Below, one piece after another: positions 1-11,809 of a DNA stretch of 64,000 bases (positions are counted from its first letter, which is position 1; every line of letters starts with the position of its first letter). The notes under the pieces are model-generated. The model searched no databases and was not told the DNA's origin. It was given only the letters and a program-made list of their open reading frames with translations. A program made the position numbers and the translations under genes. Where the stretch lies: assembly GCA_949825045.1 (NCBI GenBank), contig OX463814.1, forward strand, positions 33,064,383 to 33,128,382, given 5' to 3'. This stretch comes from Argyresthia goedartella. Taxonomy: Eukaryota > Arthropoda > Insecta > Lepidoptera > Argyresthiidae.

Positions 1-1196
1 GTAGCAGTGGGAGTGGGAAATCAATCGTTCGTTAGTTAGCTGTTGATGGCCAAGCTGTGACTAGCGTCCACTACATATTTTAATCATTTATTTTTGTGCT
101 GTGCAGCTCGAAGACGAACAGGTGTGTAATCTTGCGTTAACAATGAACAGTGGAATTTGAGAAAGTGAATTTAGTAAGCTAGAGGTTTTATTGCATCAGT
201 TTGTAGCGGTAGATGCTACAGGTGATACGAACATTATGCACGATCGCGTTTACAGATCGAGGTTATTCTGGTATTGTGTGTACGTGGAAAACATTTTGAA
301 TTTATTCAGTCAAATACAGGTTTGTCTATTGATTTATAAATATATTACTAACCTATCTAATGGGGTTTGGACCTCAAAACAATAGTTTGTTGCTTTTGGC
401 CTTGTGGCAGAAGATTTTTAGGTATTTTTTTTAAATCGTTCTAGTTGAATTGAGGGGGGGAGGGGAGAGGGGGGGGGGGATCCTCCCAATATATGTGGCT
501 TTTTAAGTTAGGAAATGTATACTTTTTGAGATATGAATTTTTAAAGTTTATTAAAATTGGAGGTTAGGATCACCCAAAATGATCAGAAAATTAAAAAAAA
601 ATTTTTTTTTAAAGGTGTGGTAGGGAAAATAAATACCATATTGAGGACTACTATATGTATTTATTCTATTTTATATTCATATTTTATAGCTTTAAGAAAT
701 TCTACGAAAGGGTCATTTTTCTGCCTCGACACCTTTCTCCTCCACAAATACTCATATTGCTATCAAAATTTACATGAAAAGTAGCCAAAATAACCTACTC
801 TAGCTAGTCGTTTTTTTGCATTCGCTTCGCTCTACTCCGCTCCGCTCCGGTTTAGCTTCTTCAACGTTCTAACCTAACCTATAACCCGATTGAAAAGTAG
901 CCACAATAACCTATTTTAGCCAGTTATTTTTGTTTGTAAATATCGAGAGAACAAGAAAAGAGTACATTCGCGAAACTACTATAAAACGGAATGTCGTCAT
1001 GAACGCGGCCATTTTGGTTGGTCATTTACACCCACAAACGTACAATAATGACAATAACATTGACAATATCTCATAATCTTGACTGTATGGTCTTATTAAC
1101 ATTTCGTTACGTCAATTTTTACGGTTCGTTCACAGAGATTGTCCAATTTTACGTTTTGTTTACAGAAAATTTTCAATTATCATCTTTGATTTTAAA
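1..1196. other. No gene recognised; AT-rich flank with a G-rich tract
   Basis: Only short open frames without family resemblance. A G-rich purine run lies at about 453-480. A short stretch with recurring GCTCCGCTC-type words is at about 826-850. I see no splice-delimited exon that I can support. Confidence 0.5.
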
Positions 1197-1230
1197 AAGA
1201 AAAGCACTTTGTTACCAAAGTGCTTTTCTT
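1197..1230. repeat. Perfect 15-bp inverted repeat (hairpin)
   Basis: The arms AAGAAAAGCACTTTG and CAAAGTGCTTTTCTT flank the loop TTAC. The structure stands alone in AT-rich DNA with no gene beside it, so it is reported as a structure only. Confidence 0.7.
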
Positions 1231-1361
1231 AGATACAAAAGTGACTGCCAGCTATCCATAAAACGCCTCATTATAATCAAATTCGACTAGAACGATAAAA
1301 AAACCAACCTGATTTTCACCCTTGTTTGCCCAGTAAGAAAATGTGGGTATGTAGGTACATA

Positions 1362-1500
1362 TACCTCGCGCCACGAATTAAGAGCGCTGGGCGACGTTGG
1401 CGGTAATTACTGCGCAAAAAATATAATAAATTATGTACCGGTATTGAAAAGTGACTACTGCGCATTCAAGGTCACCGCTCATAACTCGTGGCGCGAGGTA
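1362..1500. mobile_element. Short TIR element (MITE), about 139 bp
   Basis: The ends are inverted copies of each other: TACCTCGCGCCACGA at the left and TCGTGGCGCGAGGTA at the right. The inner bases continue to match imperfectly (AATTAAGAGCG against CGCTCATAA). There is no coding capacity. TA at each end suggests a Tc1/mariner-type target, which is inference. Size and structure fit a miniature inverted-repeat element. Confidence 0.7.
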
Positions 1501-1889
1501 TTCTGAAATTCATTATTTTTTGCACGACAGGAGACAAGCTCATCAACGCCGCACGTAGCCATGTATATCTAATTAAACTAAGTTCATATAGATTGACTTA
1601 ATTAATTACATGAAATCATAAATATTGCCTTGTGGACATAAAAATAACACAAACAACATTTATTTCACGCTTAATGGGATGAGATTACTGTGTCATTAGA
1701 GGCTCCATTTTACAACTAAAACTAAGGGCGACTTGCACCTGACTTTAGACAGCCACTAAACATAGTTTAAACACAACATAAGTATAACACGGCCATGTTA
1801 AGTGCAAACCTGACAGGCAATTAACTTGTCCTGTTTTTTTAACACCTCTAAACAGGTTTTTAAGAAAAATATTATTTGAATTATTAAAA

Positions 1890-2346
1890 CAAACAGATAC
1901 ATTGATGATGTATCTGCCGTGTCATACGAAAGCCTACTCACCTATACTCACCCTGCTTAGTGGAAATTCAATAGACACAGTCCCGATCCCAAGACCATCG
2001 TCGTCGTAGGGCTAAGCAGATACAGGTACAACTACACTCACACCACTACACAACACATGCAACCTACACTACTTACACAACCGGCACACCACATCTCAAC
2101 TTGCAATAATATAAATTAAATTTTTAAAACTAAATCAACACTAGTTACATATGTGTATAACTAGTTTTAGTTATAATTTCTATATATAAGTATAATCGCC
2201 AAGTACGTTTGTCCTATAATATTTAAACAAAAAAATGTAAATCCGTTATTGGCTAATGTTAAGATTATTTTTCTTGCCTTACATAATTGTATTAGCTGTG
2301 GATTTTTTTAAGATCAATAAATAAATAAATAAAAAAAAAAAAAAAA
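1890..2346 (+). mobile_element. 3' end of a retroposon with A-rich tail
   Basis: The segment ends in AATAAATAAATAAAT followed by a run of A at about 2312-2346, the usual 3' end of a LINE or SINE on the plus strand. A C/A-rich stretch at about 2025-2095 (repeated ACAC/CTACAC words) resembles 37476-37545. No reverse transcriptase reading frame is visible, so this copy is 5'-truncated or non-coding. Confidence 0.5.
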
Positions 2347-2980
2347 GACTACGTAACTTGAATATGTGGGGTTTTCAAATATGTATTTTTCATAATTTTT
2401 GAAATAAGTGACCTTTATTGCCATAAATAAACAAAATATATGAATTAAAAATAAAATAGAAACACTTGAATATGTTGTAATTTAGTTGTCGAATGTCTGG
2501 AGCACGTCGCCCTAAGATTATGTTATCGCAGGCGTAGATAAAATCTGTAAATGAAGAAATGACATCACTTAATTTCTCTTGAATTTATGTGAGTTGTTTA
2601 CTTGCTGATAAGAATATGCTCGTGACATACCTACTTACCGTTTGATTAATAACTTTAATATAATTACTTATTATACACAAGGCCTGAAACAAAGAAGGTA
2701 GGTCAATCAAACAAAAAAGACAAACAAATGATAAAAGATAACGGCCAAGTGCGAGTCGGACTCGAAATGAGGATTGCGTACAAACCGCAAGAGATATGTT
2801 TTTGCGGTTTGTGATAAATACTACATTAAACTTCATTAAATTCTTTTGAGCATTCCACATTTCTTACTATGGACGATGACATGCGGAGACAAACGAAACT
2901 CACTTATTGCATGATTACAATAATAAGTAGATATGGCTTCTGTGGGGCACGGGAAACCTAAAATACGAATTATACAATGT
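2347..2980. other. No gene; fragment of a dispersed lepidopteran repeat
   Basis: The only recognisable item is the AAGTGCGAGTCGGACTCG core at about 2747-2766. It is one end of a repeat family that also occurs at 6750-6975 and 21036-21456. I see no coding exon. Confidence 0.45.
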
Positions 2981-2984
2981 TTAA

Positions 2985-4728
2985 GGGCTGAACAAGGGCC
3001 AATGGCATTGAGAATTAGACAAAGAAAACAAATACCCTTCGCATCGCGTCGAAGCAGACTGACGCATGCTCCCGCGCAGAGCCCCGCGGGGCAGCCCGAG
3101 CTCCGAGACCAAGAAAATTATAAAAAATATTACTAAACTCCTCTAATAATAACATTAAAAATAAAATAAAACAACTTAAAAAAAAATCCTCTTTTTTACC
3201 TATTTTTGCGTGTAAGTTTCATATAGGAAACTGATTTCGTGTACGAGCGCTTGTTCATTCAGTTGAATAATAATGCATTGCAAAAAATATTTTTAAGTAT
3301 TAAATATAACAGATATCCGGTAATTTTAAAAGTCCATTCTTATCTCTAATAGACCTTTAACAACATATATTTATCCTACATTTTTATGTTGTCTAGTTTA
3401 GCCTAGAATTGAAGCTAAATATGCATTTAAATGTAAATCTAAATATGCATGCTAAATATGATACTTTTGATACTGTTGATAATGATATACTCCTACGTAA
3501 GCTATCTGGCTTTGGTTTCACACCCAAACTTCTAAAATTTATTGCCAGTTACTTGAGTGATCGTGTCCAGTATGTCCAGCTTCAAAAATACCGTTCTGTC
3601 GACTACTACACTAGATCTGGGGTAATTCAGGGTAGCACACTCGGACCGACGTTGTTCGCGCTCATGATAAATGATCTCCCTGACGTTGTGAAGGGGTGTA
3701 GATGTCTCATGTTTGCTGATGACTTAAAATTGTTCACACCTTGTAGAGTTGCTGCCGATGGTCAAAGAATGCAGGATGATGTAAACGCTGTAGCTAAGTG
3801 GAGCAAATCAAATAAACTTGATTTGAATATTGCAAAGTGTAAAGTCATCACGTTTTCTAGGCAACGCGCACCTGCAATTAATCTATACACGCTAGACGGA
3901 CAAGTCATGGAAAGGGTTGACAAGATCCGTGATCTGGGGATAATGTTGGACCAAAAATTAACCTTTAGCGATCACATTAAAACAACTTGCAAAAATGCCA
4001 GCAGGACTTTAGGGTTCATCATGCGGACTGCTTCTCATTTTAGAGATCCGAAAGTTGCTATTATGCTCTACAACGCATTTGTTCGTAGTAGGCTGGAGTT
4101 TGACGCTATAGTTTGGGATCCTCGCGAGGATAAATACACTATTATGATAGAGCGAATACAAAGGAAGTTTGCTAGATACCTCTACAAACGAATGTATGGT
4201 TATTATCCTTTCCTTTTCCCCTCCCTATTTGTGGTGGGTATGGTTGGCCTGTATACTCTAGAGCTTAGAAGAAAGCTGGCCCTATTTGTCCACTATATCA
4301 GTACATTGCGAAACATGGTAAATAATCCAAGCGTTTTGCACAACATCTCTATAATAGTCCCCAAATTGCGATCTGGTATGCTTCGGCGGCGGCCACCACT
4401 ATTAGCTTCGGCCCATCATTTTCGCAGCCTGCGCGGTGAAAACGCGCCTACCCCAAGAGCTATAGCTCTCATAAATGAACTGGTCAGGGTGGGTCAGCTG
4501 GTTGACATATTCTCTGATACAATCCCAAAGTTAACAAACGATCTGACTCTACTATTTAGTTTCTACAGATAAATGATAAGTGTTGCTTTTTGTTACTAAT
4601 TATCTAGCAATAAGTGCAATTTGGTAAATAATTACTGTAAGCCTTATTGTAAACTATTGAATAAATAATAAATAAATAATAAATAATTTGTTTGTTCGCG
4701 CCCCCTGGCGCTGGCCATATTTAATCCC
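2985..4728. mobile_element. piggyBac-like TTAA element, copy 1, interrupted by a LINE
   Basis: The segment is bounded by TTAA at 2981-2984 and at 4729-4732. Its ends are inverted and related: GGGCTGAACAAGGGCC at the left, and GGGATTAAATATGGCC read inward from the right. TTAA target sites and GGG/CCC ends are the hallmarks of piggyBac-superfamily elements (established knowledge). There is no transposase frame, so it is a non-autonomous copy. A second copy in the opposite orientation at 31483-31956 (474 bp) lacks the stretch from about 3411 to 4690. That stretch is therefore a later LINE insertion. Confidence 0.72.
3409..4572 (+). pseudogene. LINE reverse transcriptase fragment (family shared with 55395-57475)
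   Basis: This is the C-terminal part of a non-LTR reverse transcriptase. The frame enters at FDTVDNDILL (catalytic motif A) and continues through SGVIQGSTLGP and LMFADDLKLF (the FADD catalytic motif) into the thumb and the C-terminal tail. The endonuclease and the N-terminal RT are missing, so the insert is 5'-truncated. It lies inside the TTAA element (2985-4728) and ends in an A/T-rich AATAAATAATAAAT tail at about 4660-4690. The closest relative in the window is the longer copy in the odorant-receptor intron. The clade is probably in the Jockey/CR1/L2 group; I cannot fix it. No start codon belongs to this frame; the annotated start is only the first open codon. Confidence 0.85.
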
Positions 4729-4732
4729 TTAA

Positions 4733-5156
4733 GAAGTAAGATCGAATCGTTTCGGTCCGTAGGCAATGAAAGTTGTTCTGAATAATGTCCCAGTAAGGCC
4801 CAGTTCTGGCTGTAGAGGTGAGTGGCGCCGCATTCGCCCGTCGTCTTCTGGCGAGGTAGCGGAACTGGCGGGGTAGAGGGCGGCGCGGAATAGCATCGGG
4901 CCGCCCGGGGCGACGACGTACGGAATAAGGTGTTTTTTGAATTTACTGAAAATGGGAAATAAGCTAATTGATATTTTATGATTTATAAGAAGCTCTAAAA
5001 GAGAAAAAATTTAGGAATAAACATTAAGAGATAAATCAATAATTTTAGATTAAAATAATTTGTTTCCCCATTCAGGATTTTTCACGATCGAGGCAAATTA
5101 ATCCAATCGTGTAACGACACAGTTTTTAAACTAGATTATCTCATTTTTAAATACAT
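4733..5156. other. No gene; GC-rich patch in AT-rich DNA
   Basis: A GC-rich patch lies at about 4830-4920. The rest is AT-rich without a credible exon. Confidence 0.4.
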
Positions 5157-5620
5157 TTTATCTACACACGTATCATAAACCCTCTTTACTGCGTACAAAA
5201 ACCGCACGTTACGATCAGCATAATGTTAAACTACTTGGTAAAAACTCATTTCTTATCTGAAAAATTACACATTATGACCATAATGTGTAATTTTTCTACA
5301 TATTATGACATTCAAATTTCTAAAGCCGACCCCCGCCTGCGTGCCGCTGTGAAGTCGGTACTGACATTCAAATTTCGAACGCAGACGCCCGCCTGTGTGC
5401 CGCCCCTAGTTTGGCTGTGAAGTTGGTACTACAGAACAAGCTAAACAACTGCAGAGCCACAATGCCGGTCAAACATGCGGTTCCTGAACACATCAAAGAG
5501 CTTATGATATATGTGTAGATAAACTAGTGTATGTAACTGTACATAATTAGGCATTAAAACTCTCGAGTATTAATGCCCTCCATTATGTAGCAGTCACATA
5601 AACTCCTATTTTAGACCGAT
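5157..5620. repeat. Interspersed repeat unit, copy 1 of a local pair
   Basis: The first 367 bp (5157-5523) carry related inverted ends: TTTATCTACACACGTATCAT at the left, and TTTATCTACACATATATCAT read inward from the right. The sequence matches 5952-6345 in direct orientation, including the flank after the right inverted end (CTAGTGTATGTAA). This copy also contains a small palindrome around 5263-5298 (AAATTACACATTATG against CATAATGTGTAATTT). Confidence 0.6.
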
Positions 5621-5951
5621 GAATGTAGTGTAAATAATTTTATATTTTATTTTGCCAAAGCGCTCTTCAGTGGTTTGTGCGATCTTGGGCCTTAACACCA
5701 TATAATGAGTACATATGACGTGTGATGATGAAATGTGAGTTTACGTGTAGGCAATGGACTTACTACTTTTACAATACCCAGAATCTGTCTTCTATCTGTC
5801 TTCTACTTAGCTAAGTACTTGAGTATGGCAGCTGACCTTGGCACGGCTTCTTACGTCTTACTTAGCACAAGAAGAAATGACCTCGAACAGAAATCATGTC
5901 CTCGCCTCAACATTGTGCAGTTTTGTGCCCGCTATCAGGCTGTTAAATTGT

Positions 5952-6345
5952 TTTATCTACACACGCATCATAAACCCTGTTTACTGCGTCTAATAACCGC
6001 ACGTTAAGACCAGCATAATGTAAAACTATTTGGTAAAAACTCATTTCTTATCTGAAAATTTGTACATTATGACCATGATTTACAAAATTTTGTCACATTA
6101 TGACATTCAAATTTCGAACGCTGACGCCCGCCTGCGTGCCGCCTCTACTTTGTCTGTGAAGTTGGTACTGAAGAACAAACTAAACAACTCAATACCACAA
6201 TGCCGGTCAAACATGCGGTTCCTAAACACATCAAAGAGAGCTTATGATATGTGTGTAGATAAACTAGTGTATGTAATTGTACTTAATTAGGTTGATGCCC
6301 TCCATTAATACTCGAGCTCTCATTAATCCCCTACATAAACTACTA
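5952..6345. repeat. Interspersed repeat unit, copy 2 of a local pair
   Basis: Direct repeat of 5157-5620, about 795 bp downstream, with the same inverted ends at 5952 and about 6264. It is slightly shorter than copy 1 because of internal deletions. The pair lies immediately upstream of the LITAF-like gene. It could be two insertions of one MITE family or a local duplication. Confidence 0.6.
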
Positions 6346-6545
6346 TAATAGGCTAACAATAGAATTAAAAATAACCACTGATTATAATTAATTCGAAACG
6401 CAATTGAGGTACTTTCTATTGGAAAGAGGATATTACTCACTAAACGAGTTGGTTTTGACTGACATTTCGCCGAAATCGCCATTCCAAAAGGTTTTCGAAC
6501 TTATTTTAATAGGTTTCTTCCCGCTTCATTATTACAGATATCACA

Positions 6546-9526
6546 ATGAGTAATATAGTGCCAGTCGGTCCGAAGCCCGCCAACCTCGTGTGCCCATCTT
6601 GCCGGGCCCAGATCGTCACAAGGGTCGACCATAAATCCACAACAAAGACTCACGTGATCGCCCTTATACTGTGCCTATTCCTGTAAGTATTCCATCTAAT
6701 CATATTCCCTCTCACATTTGGAGTGATTCGAGAAGCTAAACAAAAAAAAAAAAGTTAAGTGCGAGTCGAACTCACACGCGAAGGGTTCCTTACGAGAAAA
6801 TATACAAAAAACACGTTACTTGTATCGGGACCCTCTTTAATATAAAAAAACAACTCTCTATCTATTACGGTTTATCAGGCTCACCGACGGAGTACAGACG
6901 TCAGATGGACGGACAGCGGAGGCTTAATAGGGTCCTATTTGGCACCCTATGGGTACTGGACCCTACGAAACGAGTTGGATAGTAAAAAAACAGTTTGATC
7001 CGCTAAAGAAGAGCTAGGCTGTCTAATCCAATGGCTGCTTAGGCTGCCGCCTTTAAACATAAACATAAAACATAAACATAAACCTCAACATAAATATTTA
7101 AACATTTATATACAGGCACATACGTTGCTTCTGGCCCCACATTATAATATACATATGTGTAACTCATATTTGGAAAATACTACGCTCTACTACTGCAATA
7201 ACATTTTACAAATGACTGTTTATAATTTAATAATGGCCTATGATATGCTAAGCTATGATAAATCAGTTACTAGTTACGGTCTGAAAACCAGCGCTGTGAG
7301 CTAGGACATGTTTGTACTACTCACAGCAAACGCTGAGACCGTCCCTTTTTTACCCTTATAAACTACTGTACCATGTAACTGTATTTTTTTTGTATTTTTT
7401 AAGACAAAATAAACGATTTCTATTCTATTCTATTCTATTTAATAGGTCACATCAGTCATATATGCTGTCTTTTTCTCTTTTGATATTATAATATATATAA
7501 TTTTGATATTGTCAAACGTTTTTGTTGAAATTTAATTCATTATTTATTTACCCTAATTATAAATAATACTAACACCCAGTGGTTATTTTCTAGGTATGTA
7601 GATTCTATTAGATCCAGACTAAGAATAATTCCTGGGAAGCGATTTTTGAGTAAACCAGATGACGTCATCGCTATGTTGAAAAGTAAGACAATTCTACGAA
7701 CAAATCTTATCTCATAATATACGTCATACTGGTTTATTCATGTATTAAATATGTGCTATGAATATGTCACCGTAAGCTCGTTAAAACAGTTACTTTATAA
7801 TGTAAAGTTTTTTTCTCGTTAGTTTACAAACTATCGATAAATTATAAACTATACCGTTCTGCTAACGATACGACGCGTAAGTTTATAATAAAACCGTGGA
7901 ATTGTGAAATGATTTAAACTTGAATTGCAAATGAAATACCAGGGCAAATACTGCGGTAGCTTAGGTGAAGATTAGACGGGGCGAGCGCAGCGAAACCCCC
8001 GAATAGTCTTCGTGTTAGGTTGACATTTAAGAATAAAAGAAACGTAAATTCCAAGCCCTGTCGGTCAGGTTTACAATTTGTCGATAGTTTACAAACTAAT
8101 GCGTTAGTTTATAAACTACTAGCTGATTACCGCAACTTCATCTGCGTGTTCATAGGAATTATCATTAACCGAGATAACGTTACCCTCCTTCTGGTTCAGA
8201 TAAAAAGTATCCTATATGTTAATCTAGCTCATAAAATACCTCTGTGCTAAATTTCATTCAAATCCGTTCAGCCGTTTTAGCGTGATTGAGGCACAAACAT
8301 ACAAACATCCAAACATCTAAATATCCAAACATCCAAATATCCTAACATCACTACTTTCACATTTATAATATTAGTTAGATTAGACTATAATTTTTGACAA
8401 TCTTACGGTGACATATATAAAATACAGTAGATGAATTCTTTTCTTATTTAGTAGACAGTGTGAATAACTCGCGTTCTGTAACGTTCTGCAACATTTGCAG
8501 AGTACTGGGTGTTTTTTTATTAATATTTGGTTTATTTTAATTTTATTATTTTTATATAATTAGAACACGCAATGGTCCGCTGATTTATTTATTTTCTAGC
8601 ATTTCCTGCCAAGGTATACTTCTCCTTTATGGGTTGGGAAATGTGTGCATCGCCGTTTTTGCGAGCTTCATTCTTTATTCATTTATTGAAGCGTTTGGTC
8701 GCAAGCGTCAACGTCACATATCTACATACCTGAGCAGAGCAGCCATTGGATTGGACAGCCTCGTCATCTGTTTTAATCGCGGACGGTTTTATTTATTATC
8801 CAACTCGTTTTTAGGGTTCCGTACCCAAAGAGTTCCAAAGGTGTTGTACACCGTTGAAGATAGCTAGATGACTATATGTTTCTGTTCAATTGAGATCAAC
8901 TCTGATGTCGATGTTGGGCGTCCAGGACATGGTCATTCGATTTGCGCTCATCAGAATGCGTCAGAACGAGTCTTTAAAAGTTTTACGAATGATATTTTAT
9001 GAGCTACACTCTATCTGTATCTCTATAATGATCCATCTCGATACCTTACAAATTGATATTTGGAGGCTGAGAACTTCAAATTGACGTTTGACCTCAAATA
9101 GGTCATAAAATATTGATCGTTCAACTTTTAAATACGTCCAACAGCGAGATCAAAGTTGATCTCAATCGAATAGATGCTCAAAGTCATCTAGGTATCTTTA
9201 ACGGTGTACACAATTTCACAAAGGCGTCACAACCAATCAACTAAACTAATAAAATTAATGTGTTTGAAAATAGAACCTAAGGCACCTAAATATAAAGCTT
9301 AATAGCAGCTGTGACGCCTCCAGAATAACACACACGTAATTTAAAATTTTCCAGAATAACACAAATGTGTTAGTTGCATTTTTATTTAGCATCAGGAATA
9401 AGAAGTATCCTTATCATTTTCAGATGCTGGCCATGCGTATGTGTGCCCTACTGCATGGACTCATGCCAGAACGCGGACCACTACTGTCCTAACTGCAATG
9501 CCTACCTTGGAAGCTACCAAGGCTAA
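6546..9526 (+). CDS. LITAF-domain protein (LPS-induced TNF-alpha factor homologue), two coding exons
   Basis: Exon 6546-6682 (donor GTAAGT at 6683) joins in frame to exon 9424-9526 (after ACAG-type acceptor TTTTCAG), giving 79 residues. Family features are all present: a first knuckle CPSC at residues 16-19, a hydrophobic membrane-insertion stretch at about 38-56 rich in Cys, and a second knuckle HYCPNC at 65-70 followed by LGSY. LITAF proteins bind one zinc through the paired knuckles, embed the hydrophobic stretch in the cytosolic face of late endosome or lysosome membranes, and act in endosomal trafficking (family knowledge). The Met at 6546 is chosen because it follows a good acceptor (ATTACAG ending at 6537). 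An upstream exon, non-coding or adding N-terminal residues, is therefore likely, and the usual Pro-rich PPxY N-terminus is not seen here. The 2.7-kb intron is filled with repeats. Confidence 0.9.
6737..6975. repeat. Fragment of an abundant lepidopteran repeat (GTGCGAGTCG / GGGTTCC type)
   Basis: It starts with AAGTGCGAGTCGAACTC, continues AAGGGTTCCTTACG, and ends with GGACAGCGGAGG and GGGTCCTATTTGGCACCC-like words. These correspond to both ends of the fuller copy at 21036-21456. It lies in the LITAF-like intron. Confidence 0.6.
7000..7440 (+). mobile_element. Retroposon 3' end with (TTCTA)n tail
   Basis: AAATAAACGATTTC is followed by tandem TATTC units (about 7415-7438), a typical short-repeat LINE/SINE tail on the plus strand. 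There are no coding motifs in the upstream part. A cluster of AAACATAA words lies at about 7055-7085. It sits in the LITAF-like intron. Confidence 0.5.
7594..7717 (+). other. Possible alternative exon in the LITAF-like intron
   Basis: After the acceptor-like TTTTCTAG (ending at 7593) a frame that matches the phase of LITAF exon 1 stays open for about 40 codons and closes at TAA 7715-7717. An internal GTAAG at about 7682 could be a donor, but that would not restore the phase of the 9424 exon. I recognise no protein family. It may be a chance frame or an alternative last exon that replaces the second zinc knuckle. Confidence 0.2.
8117..8378 (+). repeat. Abundant lepidopteran interspersed repeat (LINE/SINE 3'-type)
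   Basis: It begins ACTAGCTGATTACCGCAACT and contains AAATCCGTTCAGCCGTTTTA. It has a run of ACAAACATCCAAACAT-like units (about 8293-8350) and ends TTTATAATATTAG. This order is the one I know for a very common lepidopteran retroposon. It is in the LITAF-like intron. Confidence 0.6.
8594..8867 (+). other. Open frame after an acceptor-like site; end made of repeat
   Basis: A 270-nt open frame follows TTTTCTAG at about 8599. Its first third encodes a hydrophobic stretch, but its last third (from about 8806) is the GGGTTCCGTACC repeat. I cannot assign a family or prove it is an exon. It is recorded because the hydrophobic stretch is longer than chance frames nearby. Confidence 0.15.
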
Positions 9527-11809
9527 TTTAGGATAGTCAGACGTTCTTTCCTAAAGTATGTTATATAAATTATCTTGGTCCCGTCCTCCCCAGTGGCACG
9601 TTCCCGGCACCGGGATAGAGGCAAAAATGCGTGCCATCGTCCCAGGATGAAACAGCAGTGTCAATGTAATATGTTGCTTAATCTGTTGGTGGCTTTGGTA
9701 CGTTAGCCCTAATTTATGGCTCTTACCCGATACCGGGGAGGATGGGAGTAATTCACAAGGCGTGAGATGAGAGAAGATCTGAGTAAATTTGATGCTTTTA
9801 AGCACGGGAGAGTGGTCTGACTGTGTCTCTTCTCCTTAGAGTCACAACCACTCTTGGAAATCGTACCGTGCTTATTTCGAATATTAGAGACTGATCGTAC
9901 TGTACTTGTTTTATCGCAAACTGTACGATTGTACAAGAGTGTGGGATGTGGGAACCAATTTTGTCAGCACACAGTGTATGCAGTTAGATGCATAGAGATG
10001 GGGAGCAACTCGCTTTCTTAATAACTCTTCTCGGCATATTAAGTGTGTTACATAAGTATTTCAGGGTTTTTATACTAAGCATCTACACAGCTAGCGTATA
10101 AGCCTTTTCCTATCTAGCCTTTATACTAGTAAAGCATCCTTCCTCTAGATCGCTAGAATGAAAGGTTTAGGGTTGATTCCTTAAATTGTATAAATTTCTG
10201 GTAAAAATAAAATCAATCAGTTAAAAATTATTATTGTGTCCCTGTGACAGATCAGTCTGTCTTTTTGATACAGAAGGAAAAAATATGTACAAGAGCCACC
10301 AGCTGAACGGTTTACTCCCATCTTCCCGGGATCCTGTACCGGGGACGTTGACACAATTATCTGACTTTTCCTTGTGACCGGGGACGATTGGGGACAATGG
10401 TACCGATTCAGCTTAACTCACAGCATGTGGCAATGTAGAGATGGCGCTAAATATTTTTGTCTCTGAACAAAATGTGCGAATGAGAAGGTGAGAAGTCAAA
10501 AATTGGGTAAGGTCAGGAGGGAGAGATCAGACATTTCATTCAGAGCCAAAGATATTTGGTGCGATCTTAGATGTTTTATTACTATTCACTTTATAATATA
10601 AGTGTAGGTTAATTGGATTTAATTAATATTAAGTACGTATTTTCCTACTTTAATACTTTATTTAACTTTATCTTTTATTTAACTTATCTATGAAAATCCA
10701 TCGAGATTTAGAGCACTGTTTACAAGCTCAATCAATCAGCCCACTATTGGGTATAGGCCTCCTCTTCACCACGCCATCTATATACACTCCCGCATATATT
10801 TACTATTTACAAGCTATTTTCAGTAAAGTAAAATCAAAATTTCAATTCCCAATATTAATAATATGCCACTTGCACAAAACTATTTTATGTCGGCGAAAAC
10901 CTATAATTGGCTTTTTTTGTTTTTATATAAGATTCCTATTGTTACTTTAAAGATAGTTTCCCAGTGTTAATAAAAAAAAATAAAACATCATTGATAATGA
11001 CAAATTCTTATCATGACATCAAAATCAAAATTAATTAGCGGAAGCGGTGAGGTCAATTATTTATCGTATTTACATAAAATTACGTAACTGGTTTAATTGT
11101 CAGAAAAATTGTTTAACTTTAGAACATTATGCAACAGAGGTCACTTTGATAAAAGTGACCGATTGGGTCCAATGCATTAATTTATATCTGTAAATCAGTG
11201 ATTGACTGGACTACTCGTCATGCGATTGAGAGTAAATAATTACTATCGTTCCATAGCCAGAACATGAAACACCTGGTAGAATACAATAAATAGATAAGAA
11301 TTAATTTTGCATGAATTTGTTGTATGTCTTTTTTAAGTTAGTTTTATGTAATTTTTGAATAAAATATTTTCCGACATAGTATCTAATTTGTTTCTTATGG
11401 ACGCGCGAAAGATATTTTTTTTTCCTTATTTCCTGGGGAGGATAGACTAGGTCAGTGACCACAGATATCGAGAGATAGGCCCTTGGCGCTAAGCTTGTAT
11501 CGGAACCAGTGTCGCCGAAAACTAAGAACACGCATACATTTACACCACTCGTACATCAATCCCTCCGCTTTTATTGGTCAGTGCAATGTCATGCACCTAT
11601 CGTCCGAACACACCCACACTACCGCAGGTATACTAGATAGTCGAGCTAGTGTTGGGACAATGCAAGGACAGCGTGTATCATCGATCGATTATAATTTATA
11701 GACACTGGTATAGACAGTCGTATACAATGCCGGGTTCTATAAATAAAATAGTAAATTGTTTGTAAATACGACATATTTATTTTACAAGAAATACCTATTA
11801 CTGTGTATA
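9527..11809. other. LITAF 3' flank and intergenic DNA without a recognised gene
   Basis: AATAAA occurs at about 10207 but is far from the stop codon. A short remnant at about 10737-10770 (CCCACTATTGGGTATAGGCC) is the conserved 3' segment of a lepidopteran LINE family, seen again reversed at about 59062-59090. No exon could be supported elsewhere. Confidence 0.4.

Noticed and set aside
8634..8867. Hydrophobic open frame as a receptor exon
   Set aside because: Its end is repeat-derived and no neighbouring exons of a receptor were found; kept only as a very low-confidence note.
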